This document shows positions 1-5,979 of a DNA stretch of 9,336 bases, one piece after another (the first letter of the stretch is position 1; every line of letters begins with the position of its first letter). Under the pieces are notes generated by a model. The model ran no database searches and was not told the DNA's origin. It worked only from the letters and a program-made list of their open reading frames with translations. A program made the position numbers and the translations under genes. The DNA comes from an uncultured Victivallaceae bacterium (lineage in GTDB: Bacteria; Verrucomicrobiota; Lentisphaeria; Victivallales; Victivallaceae), in assembly GCA_934663655.1 (NCBI GenBank), contig CAKUKT010000086.1:1-9336 (forward strand), read 5' to 3'.

Positions 1-26
1 ACTTCACCCTATTCGACCAGAAATGA
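1..26 (+). CDS. C-terminal end of an upstream gene, possibly the OppB/YejB-type permease
   Basis: Reading in the frame of bases 3-5 gives seven residues, FTLFDQK, then TGA at 24-26. The stop overlaps the GAGG ribosome-binding site of the next gene, as is common inside operons. Peptide-importer permeases of the OppB/YejB family often end in a segment like LLYTxxDPR, and YejB/OppB genes normally precede YejE/OppC genes. That makes this an attractive guess for the missing partner of the permease at 417. Seven residues cannot establish identity, and the frame could also be a chance opening. Confidence 0.3.
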
Positions 27-36
27 GGCCACCCAC

Positions 37-315
37 ATGTTGAAATATCCTGATTCGCTTCGTCGCTTAATCGCCGTCGCCGCCACCTTGACAATCACAG
101 CGATCCTTTCCGGCGGCTGCGAAAAATCCGACCCCGTCGAACTTCGCCCCGGACGTCAGGAAAAACTTGATTGGAGCCGCCCGATCTCCTGCCCGTTCTG
201 CCGGACGAGTTCCCCCGGAAACGAGTACAACCGAACCTCTCCGGGACGACGAGGCTGCCCACACTGCCACCGGGATATCCCGGAACCCGTACTGATCAGC
301 CGGATTATTCGCTGA
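37..315 (+). CDS. Small putative lipoprotein with two CPxC zinc-ribbon-like pairs (92 aa)
   Basis: I do not recognise the family. The N-terminus looks like a signal peptide: an RR pair at residues 9-10, a hydrophobic stretch over about 11-25, then LSGGC with the cysteine at 28. This resembles a lipobox, but the Leu sits at -4 instead of the usual -3, so lipidation is likely but not certain. The remaining part is short and polar, with CPFC at 52-55 and CPHC at 74-77, spaced like the two knuckles of a small zinc ribbon. GAGG at 25-28 lies 8 bases before the ATG and decides the start. The gene sits just after the end of another reading frame and 101 bases before an OppC/YejE-like permease, so it is probably cotranscribed with an importer. 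An exported protein with a zinc-ribbon pattern is unusual. The cysteines could instead form disulphides or take part in redox chemistry. Confidence 0.6.
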   Translation: MLKYPDSLRRLIAVAATLTITAILSGGCEKSDPVELRPGRQEKLDWSRPISCPFCRTSSPGNEYNRTSPGRRGCPHCHRDIPEPVLISRIIR

Positions 316-400
316 ATCACCGCCTCGCCGCTGGATAAGTGTTGAAAAACCGTTCCGGCGGCGTTATTTTATCGGCGTGATCAATACCTTAGTTACCTCC

Positions 401-405
401 GGGGA
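401..405 (+). promoter_or_regulatory. Candidate ribosome-binding site of the YejE/OppC-like permease
   Basis: GGGGA lies 11 bases before the ATG at 417. It is a moderate Shine-Dalgarno match and favours this ATG over the in-frame ATG at 459, which has no purine-rich element at a suitable distance. Confidence 0.4.
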
Positions 406-416
406 CGGCACTGAAC

Positions 417-1583
417 ATGACGGATGAAAAGACAAATTTATCTCCGCTGCGGCGAACCATGAAATTTTTTTTGCGCGATAACGGAGCCCGTATCGGCCTG
501 GCCGGTATCGCAATACTGATCCTGCCGGCAATATACGCCCCTTTTATCGCCAACGGTCGCCCGCTGCTGATGTTCCGCGAAGGAAAACTCTCCCTCCCGT
601 TCCTCTCCACCTTTTTCGCCCCCGACAGCACCGAATACCTGATTGAACAACTCTTCAATTATCTCTCTTTGCTGCTGCCGGTACTGCTGATCTCAACACT
701 GCTGATCCGCAGGCGCACCATCCGCCGGTTCATCGGTCTGCTGATCGCCGTGCTGCTGCTTATGCCATTCCTATTGGCCCGACCCAGGCTCGAAAAAATC
801 GATTACCGACAACTTGCCGCCGGCGAAGACCTCTTCGCACTCTTCGCACCAATCCCCTTCGGCCCCTCCGAAATCGTCACCGCCCCCTACTCCGAACCCG
901 ACCATACCCACTGGCTCGGCGCCGACGACATCGGTCGCGACCTCGCCGCCAGATTGATTTATGGCGCGCGCGCCTCCCTCGCCGTGGGAATTTTCGCCAC
1001 CGCCCTCGCACTGCTGATCGGAACCGGGGTCGGCCTTGCCGCCGGATATTACCGCGGCTGGTTCGATTTGATGGTGATGCGCGGCGTGGAGGTGCTGCTC
1101 TGCTTTCCGACCTTTCTGCTCCTGCTGATTTTAATGTCGATTATGGGAGACCGGAAATTCGAACAATCCATTCTGCTGGTGATCGCCGTACTCGGACTCA
1201 CCGGATGGATCGGTCTGGCGTTCCTGGTTCGCGGCGAAGTACTCAAACAACGGGCGCTTCCCTACGTCGACAGCTGTATCACCGCTGGGATTTCCGCCGG
1301 CAGAATCATGTGGAGACATCTGCTGCCTAATATCACCGGACCAATTCTGATCACCTTCACCTTCGGGATCGCCGGCGCAATCGTCGCGGAAAGCAGTCTG
1401 AGTTTTCTCGGCTTCGGCGTTCAACCTCCGACGGCAAGCTGGGGCGGCCTGCTCCGCCAGGCGTTCGACAACCCCCTCGCTTACTGGCACCTGACCACCT
1501 TTCCCGGCGTGGCACTGTTTATCGCAGTGCTATCCTTCAATTTCGTCGGAGAAGCACTGCGCCGCGCGCTCGCCGTAAAATAA
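417..1583 (+). CDS. YejE/OppC-like peptide ABC importer permease (388 aa)
   Basis: This is an inner-membrane permease subunit of a binding-protein-dependent importer of the oligopeptide/dipeptide/microcin C family. It would pair with an OppB/YejB-type permease, ATPases and a periplasmic binding protein, none of which is fully in the window. After a first membrane segment (about 27-44), the text FIANGRPLL (43-51) and the Gly-Lys and Pro that follow resemble YejE. WLGADDIGRD at 166-175, then LIYGAR at 180-185, is the strongly conserved entry to the OppC transmembrane domain. Further membrane segments lie near 188-209, 225-243, 251-270, 305-327 and 364-380. The ATPase-contacting EAA loop is at about 284-305 and ends in HLLPN; its usual EAA reads DSC. 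SFLGFG at 329-334 is another family hallmark. Two extra hydrophobic segments (about 79-97 and 105-121), joined by an Arg-rich turn, occupy a region that is normally soluble. OppC-type permease assignment is near certain; the YejE-like subtype is less so, and the substrate is unknown. Confidence 0.9.
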   Translation: MTDEKTNLSPLRRTMKFFLRDNGARIGLAGIAILILPAIYAPFIANGRPLLMFREGKLSLPFLSTFFAPDSTEYLIEQLFNYLSLLLPVLLISTLLIRRRTIRRFIGLLIAVLLLMPFLLARPRLEKIDYRQLAAGEDLFALFAPIPFGPSEIVTAPYSEPDHTHWLGADDIGRDLAARLIYGARASLAVGIFATALALLIGTGVGLAAGYYRGWFDLMVMRGVEVLLCFPTFLLLLILMSIMGDRKFEQSILLVIAVLGLTGWIGLAFLVRGEVLKQRALPYVDSCITAGISAGRIMWRHLLPNITGPILITFTFGIAGAIVAESSLSFLGFGVQPPTASWGGLLRQAFDNPLAYWHLTTFPGVALFIAVLSFNFVGEALRRALAVK

Positions 1584-1584
1584 A

Positions 1585-1621
1585 ATCGACCGGATAAATC
1601 TGCATGATTCATCCGGTCGAT
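1585..1621. terminator. Long hairpin between convergent genes, probable terminator
   Basis: A perfect 11-base inverted repeat (ATCGACCGGAT at 1585-1595, ATCCGGTCGAT at 1611-1621) continues inward, after one A-C mismatch, with four more pairs (1597-1600 with 1606-1609) around a TGCAT loop. It lies one base after the permease stop and 10 bases beyond the stop of the converging membrane-fusion gene. Read on the minus strand, the stem runs into TTTTA, a short U-tract that suits the HlyD operon. On the plus strand no T-run follows, so termination in that direction would be weaker. Confidence 0.7.
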
Positions 1622-1631
1622 CCGCACTCTG

Positions 1632-2957
1632 TCAGGGTTCGCGGGCGGCCTCATCCAGCGACTTGATCAGCGGATAGATGAGATATTCGATGATCCGCCG
1701 CTTGCCGGTCTTGATCTCCGCAACGCACTCCATGCCCGGAATCAGCTGGAAGTTATCCTTCACATTGTCGAGCTGTCCGGAGATGACAATCCGCGCCCGA
1801 TAGTAACTCCCGCTCTGATCCGGCTGCTGGGGATTCCCCTGACGGATCAAGGTGTTGCTGGAAATATTCCTGACTTTGCCTTCCAGCGTTCCATGCTTCT
1901 GGAAAGGATAAGCATTCAGCTTGATCCTGACCTCGGAACCAATTTCCACTTTGCCGATATCCTGCGGACGGATCTCCGCCTCCAGTTCAAGTTCGCCGTC
2001 CAGCGGAATCAACGTGATCAACGACTCCGCCTCACGCACCGCCGAACCCGACGAAAACGCCGCTATCTCATGCACCACCGCCCGGCAGGGGGCGCGCAGC
2101 GAAACATAATCCACCAGATATTCATTCTTCTCCAGCTGCCGCCGGGTCGAAGAGAGATTCCGCTCGGTCTCCACCAGCGATTCAGAGATCGAATTGCGCC
2201 ACTCCTGGATGAATCCCTGCTTGGAGGCGAGTGTACTGGCACGCTGATGGGTGAGTTCCAGCAGACTGTTTTCAAGTTCGTCCACCGTCGCCTCCATCTC
2301 CATTCGGGAGATCTGGGTGCTCAGCAGCTCTTTGGTGGAGGTTGCGTTCTTCTCCCGCAGCGTCACATACATCTCCTCGATTTCCATCACCTTCTCCAGG
2401 CGTTCGCGCTGCTTGCGAAGCGAATCCTCCCGGCTCTTTCTGGACGCGTCGAGCTGATTGAGTTCCTCATCGTAAAAGCGGATTTTCTCCTGGTAGTAGT
2501 TCCGGCGCTGGTCAAAAATCGCCCCCTGGATCTTGTCGGAACGCTCCTCCGAAGCCACATAGGGCTTGCCGAGAAATTCCGCCTCCAACCGGTCATATTC
2601 GGACTGCAACACGTCGAGTTCGTGGCGAAGCCGGGCGGATTCGGCGATATTGGAGGTCGGATCAAAGGAGAACAACACCTGATCGGGTTCCACCACATCA
2701 CCGATGTTCACATGTACCTTGCTGATGACCACGCGCTCCAGCGGCTTCATCACAATCGTCTGCTGATCGGTTACCAGCTTGCCGTTGGCGGTGACGACGA
2801 CGTCCACCTCGGAGACAATCGCCCACGTCAGTACCCCGGCGAAGAAAAGCAGCAGAAACAGAATGCTCCAGCGCGCAAGCCACGGCATCTTCTCGTTGGT
2901 GATTTCGATGGCGTCGGGTTGAAATTCAACCGCTTCCCGGGTTATTTTCTTTTTCAT
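1632..2957 (-). CDS. HlyD-family membrane-fusion (periplasmic adaptor) protein of a type I secretion system (441 aa)
   Basis: This adaptor links an inner-membrane ABC exporter to an outer-membrane channel. It has a short cytoplasmic N-terminus, one membrane segment (about 30-48), a lipoyl-type half near 51-99, and a long Glu/Lys/Arg-rich coiled coil (about 105-285). A second lipoyl half begins at SLRAP (286-290), and a beta-barrel region follows. The C-terminus (405-427, from LIPGM to EYLI) fits the published PROSITE signature for HlyD-family secretion proteins at every position as I recall it. The length matches HlyD-type adaptors (about 430-480). The gene follows the ABC exporter: the exporter's TGA overlaps this ATG by one base (TGATG). 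A GTG one codon upstream (2960-2958) is also possible. I chose the ATG because it lies 7 bases from the end of the purine-rich GGAGGAGGGG tract. The outer-membrane partner is not in the window. Confidence 0.95.
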   Translation of the reverse strand: MKKKITREAVEFQPDAIEITNEKMPWLARWSILFLLLFFAGVLTWAIVSEVDVVVTANGKLVTDQQTIVMKPLERVVISKVHVNIGDVVEPDQVLFSFDPTSNIAESARLRHELDVLQSEYDRLEAEFLGKPYVASEERSDKIQGAIFDQRRNYYQEKIRFYDEELNQLDASRKSREDSLRKQRERLEKVMEIEEMYVTLREKNATSTKELLSTQISRMEMEATVDELENSLLELTHQRASTLASKQGFIQEWRNSISESLVETERNLSSTRRQLEKNEYLVDYVSLRAPCRAVVHEIAAFSSGSAVREAESLITLIPLDGELELEAEIRPQDIGKVEIGSEVRIKLNAYPFQKHGTLEGKVRNISSNTLIRQGNPQQPDQSGSYYRARIVISGQLDNVKDNFQLIPGMECVAEIKTGKRRIIEYLIYPLIKSLDEAAREP

Positions 2958-5518
2958 CACAACGCCCCTCCTCCCATTTGCTGACGCCAGAATTCCTGAT
3001 AAGTACCCGGCTTTTCCAGCAGCTCCTTATGGGTGCCGGCCGCGGAAAGTTCGCCGTTGTCGATCACGATGATCTTGTCCGAATGGCTGACTATACTCAG
3101 CCGGTGCGAGACGATCAGCACCGTCCGTCCGCGGGCCATGGCCTTGAGGTTGGTCTGAACCACATGTTCACTCTCCGGATCGAGCGCACTGGTCGCCTCG
3201 TCGAAAATCAGAATCGGCGGATTGGAGAGCAGTGCGCGGGCAATCGCAAGCCGTTGTTTCTGGCCGCCGGAGAGGTTGGAGGCGTTCTCTTCCAGAACGG
3301 TGTCATAGCCGCGGGGCAGTTTCTGGACAAATTCGTCGGCACCGGCCAGTTTCGAGGCGTAGATGATCTCCTCGTTGGTCGCGTTGCGCTTGGTCAGCGA
3401 AATATTCTCCCGCACCGTGCCGCTGAAAAAATAATTTTCCTGCAGCACCACGCCGATACTGCTGCGCAGGTGTGATTTATCGATCTCCCGGAGGTCGATT
3501 CCGTCGAGCTTGATCAGCCCCTGCTGCACCGGGTAGAGCCCCTGAAGCAGCTTGGTCAACGTGGTCTTACCCGATCCGGAACGCCCGACGATGCCGATCG
3601 TGGAACCGCTGGGAATATCAAGAGTGAAGTTCTTGATCACCGAAGGCAGGTCGGGACGGTACTGAAACGTCACCCCCTCGAAGGAAATTCCGCCGCGCAA
3701 CGGGTTGCGAACGCCGCCGCCCTGAGGTTCCGACGGAGTATTCATCACCACTCCGAGCATCCGCACCGAAAGCGCGATCTGCTGATATTCGTGAATCAAC
3801 CCGACCATCTTCACCAGCGGTCCGGTCACCCGTCCGGCGAGCATCTGAAACGCGATCAGCGCTCCGACGGAGATCACCCGGTCAAACACGAGATGAGCGC
3901 CCAGCCAGATCACCGTAATGCACATCAGCATTTCCAACACCTGGCTGATGCTCTGAGCGGTCATGGAGATTTTACCGACGCGGAAATAGGATTTGATCGC
4001 GTAAGCGGTGGAATCGTTCCAGAGTTTCTCCTCGATCGGTTCGAGCGACAGGGATTTGACCGTGCGCACGCCGTGTATCGATTCGACCAGCATGCTCTGG
4101 CGTTTGCCCTCCGCCTGATAGAGTTCGTCGAGCCGCCGCTGGAACGGCTTGATCAGGCTGGCGATGACCAGTGCCATCAACGCTGAATAACCGAGCACCA
4201 CCAGCGTGAGTTCGACGCTGTAGAGCAGCAGAAACGGAATGAAGATGCACAGCGAAAAAAGATCAAGTATCGTGAAGAAGAGATTGCCGGAGAGAAATCC
4301 GCGGATCTTTTCGGTCTGCTGCATGTGCTTGAGCAGCACTCCCGAGGGCACCCGTTCGAAAAACTCGATCGGCAGCCGCATCAGATGGCGGAAGGTTTTG
4401 GTCGCGGTGGCGATGTCGATCTTGTTGGTGGCGAACAGCAGGAAGTAACTGCGCAGATAGGATAGTATCCCGTTGAAAACCACCGCGGCGACAATCCCGA
4501 CGCCCAGGACATTCAAAGTATCGTAGGTCCGGTGAACCAGCACCTTGTCGACCACAATCTGAAAGAAGAGCGGCACCACCAGCGACAGCAGCGTAATCAT
4601 CACCACCGCCAACGCGATCTGCCCGAAAACCCGGCGCAGCTTGAAGAACTCCGGCATGAACCAGCCGAGACCGAATGCGCGGTTTTCGTCCGAGAGCTTG
4701 TACACCCGCTTGAGCATGATCACCCGGCCGGTGCATTTCTCAAGGAACTCCTCCTTCGGCCAGAAACTGAAACGACGGGTGGAGATATCCGGATTTTCCG
4801 GATCGACCACCACCACCTCCGGCTGTCCGGTATCGGGGTTTTCGCGGAAGCCGCAGATCACAATGTATTTGCCGTTCTTCTTGATCCCGATTACCGGGAA
4901 CGCCTGTTCCAGGCGCTGCAGCTTGTTCCATTTGAACCGCACCGCCCGAACCTTGAACTTGTAATCACGGGCAATCGCCAGCAACAGCGATTCGCGCGGC
5001 TCCTCCTCGCCGATCGCATAGTCATGAGTAATCCGGCGGATGTCCATGTTGACATTGTGATGACGACCGATCGAACAGAGCGAAAAGAGCGCGGTCTGTC
5101 TGCTGATGTCGATCTCCTGCAGGTTGCGGAAGATTATCGCCGTATCCCCCGCCCGTTCCTTGAGCTGTTCGTTCGAGACGGAGATCAGCTTTTCCCGGCT
5201 CTGAATCGACGGATCATAAATCGCCACTCCTTTGTCCGTGAGCAGCTGGGCAGTGTTTATCACCAGTATCCACGACCCCCGGGCGAGCCGGAGCATCGCC
5301 GGACCACGATAGCTCGCGGCCACTTCGACGAGATCAGAACATTTTTCGGGACGCAACTCCTGACCACCGGCCAGTTCCATCAGCACCGAAACCTCGTCCT
5401 TGAGGTATTTCTGTTTCAACTCCTCGGTCACCAGCGCGCTGAAGTTAACATTGCGCCGGACTTGCAGAATCAACTGCTGCAGTGTCAGCAAACCTGTCAA
5501 ATTCGGTTGTTCAGCCAT
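2957..5518 (-). CDS. HlyB-like type I secretion ABC exporter with inactive C39-like N-terminus (853 aa)
   Basis: This is a fused permease-ATPase half-transporter that would export a protein or peptide together with the HlyD-like partner downstream. The C-terminal nucleotide-binding domain is intact: Walker A GRSGSGKT 645-652, Q-loop Gln693, signature LSGGQ 749-753, Walker B ending in Asp773-Glu774, D-loop SALD 777-780 and H-loop His805. The membrane domain spans about 295-590. Residues 137-270 look like a C39 peptidase domain. The position of the catalytic Cys aligns with Thr142 (my alignment to HlyB) and that of the His with Tyr218, while the Asp is kept (Asp239). The domain is therefore probably non-cleaving, as in HlyB, which argues against a double-Gly leader substrate. 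The protein is about 130-150 residues longer than typical HlyB; the extra N-terminal part may be a second degenerate copy of the fold. AGGAGAGG 2 bases before the ATG supports this start. Confidence 0.95.
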   Translation of the reverse strand: MAEQPNLTGLLTLQQLILQVRRNVNFSALVTEELKQKYLKDEVSVLMELAGGQELRPEKCSDLVEVAASYRGPAMLRLARGSWILVINTAQLLTDKGVAIYDPSIQSREKLISVSNEQLKERAGDTAIIFRNLQEIDISRQTALFSLCSIGRHHNVNMDIRRITHDYAIGEEEPRESLLLAIARDYKFKVRAVRFKWNKLQRLEQAFPVIGIKKNGKYIVICGFRENPDTGQPEVVVVDPENPDISTRRFSFWPKEEFLEKCTGRVIMLKRVYKLSDENRAFGLGWFMPEFFKLRRVFGQIALAVVMITLLSLVVPLFFQIVVDKVLVHRTYDTLNVLGVGIVAAVVFNGILSYLRSYFLLFATNKIDIATATKTFRHLMRLPIEFFERVPSGVLLKHMQQTEKIRGFLSGNLFFTILDLFSLCIFIPFLLLYSVELTLVVLGYSALMALVIASLIKPFQRRLDELYQAEGKRQSMLVESIHGVRTVKSLSLEPIEEKLWNDSTAYAIKSYFRVGKISMTAQSISQVLEMLMCITVIWLGAHLVFDRVISVGALIAFQMLAGRVTGPLVKMVGLIHEYQQIALSVRMLGVVMNTPSEPQGGGVRNPLRGGISFEGVTFQYRPDLPSVIKNFTLDIPSGSTIGIVGRSGSGKTTLTKLLQGLYPVQQGLIKLDGIDLREIDKSHLRSSIGVVLQENYFFSGTVRENISLTKRNATNEEIIYASKLAGADEFVQKLPRGYDTVLEENASNLSGGQKQRLAIARALLSNPPILIFDEATSALDPESEHVVQTNLKAMARGRTVLIVSHRLSIVSHSDKIIVIDNGELSAAGTHKELLEKPGTYQEFWRQQMGGGAL
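2965..2975 (-). promoter_or_regulatory. Strong ribosome-binding site of the HlyD-like gene, inside the exporter gene
   Basis: On the minus strand GGGAGGAGGGG ends 7 bases before the ATG at 2957 and 4 before the GTG at 2960. The same bases encode the Gly-Gly-Gly near the end of the exporter, so translation of the two genes is tightly coupled while the second keeps a strong site of its own. Confidence 0.7.
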
Positions 5519-5978
5519 TGCCTCTCCTGAAAGTATTGATGAAAAAATAAACTACATGTCAGGATGCGCGGAGCGTCCGCTCCCTGTTTCGGAACCCCCC
5601 GCGTAAAACCATCAGAATCTCCAGACGCGCGGACGGCTTTTCACCGCCGCACGAAATACCCAATGCATCTCCTCCGGACGCAAACCACCTCCGCCCGCCG
5701 GAAATAAAACTTTCCCGGATCCGCTTCCGACAAAACCCGCTCTCCTGAAGCAGTCGGCAACAATCGCTGCAACCGCGTTCCTGCCCCGGGAGCCGTACAG
5801 AAATCTCCCCGACACACATCACGGCGCCCCACCGGAATAACCGGCGACGGCAACGCACGCCGGAGAAACCGTACCGGCCCCCCCGACACACATCCCCCGG
5901 CACTCCGCAAGCGGAGAACCGCCACCCTCGCACTCCAGCCGCTCCACAGCGTCCGGGATTCCCGGGATTTCCCGGCGC
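5519..5978. other. 460-base GC-rich intergenic stretch without a convincing gene
   Basis: Several frames stay open on the minus strand here, but they overlap one another. Their translations are rich in Arg, Cys and Gly with no recognisable domain, which is expected of GC-rich noncoding DNA. Visible items are an exact 14-base direct repeat (CCCCGACACACATC at 5807-5820 and 5881-5894), a GC-rich stem-loop at the metG end, and a small inverted repeat (GGAGCG/CGCTCC, 5570-5583). An AT-rich patch (about 5530-5556) lies just before the exporter gene, where its promoter or leader would be expected. A CTGACA (minus strand, 5557-5562) could be a -35 element, but I see no good -10 partner. Confidence 0.5.
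5807..5894. repeat. Exact 14-base direct repeat pair in the intergenic region
   Basis: CCCCGACACACATC occurs at 5807-5820 and again at 5881-5894, 74 bases apart start to start. The flanking bases differ. It could be a pair of protein-binding sites, the trace of a small duplication, or coincidence in C-rich DNA. Confidence 0.4.
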
Positions 5979-5979
5979 T
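5948..5979 (-). terminator. GC-rich stem-loop at the end of metG, possible terminator without U-tract
   Basis: AGCG plus CCGGGA (5948-5951, 5953-5958) pairs with TCCCGG plus CGCT (5970-5979), giving ten pairs and one bulged base around an 11-base loop that itself contains CCCGGG. The stem reaches into the metG stop codon. No T-run follows on the minus strand, so intrinsic termination is uncertain; it may protect the 3' end or work with Rho. Confidence 0.35.

Noticed and set aside
1893..2984. Long plus-strand open frame (363 codons) opposite the HlyD-like gene
   Set aside because: It is antisense to a well-supported gene. Its His/Leu/Arg-rich translation has no recognisable domain, which is typical of the complementary frame in GC-rich DNA.
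4709..5110. Active C39 leader peptidase, which would mean a bacteriocin-type exporter
   Set aside because: The positions of the catalytic Cys and His read Thr142 and Tyr218, so cleavage is unlikely; only the Asp is kept.
4532..5530. Long plus-strand open frame (332 codons) opposite the exporter N-terminus
   Set aside because: It is antisense to the C39-like region; composition is rich in His, Arg and Leu with no family resemblance.
5559..5933. Minus-strand open frames in the gap before the exporter gene
   Set aside because: Several frames are open at once, with Arg/Cys/Gly-rich translations and no clear ribosome-binding site, so they look like GC-driven chance openings.
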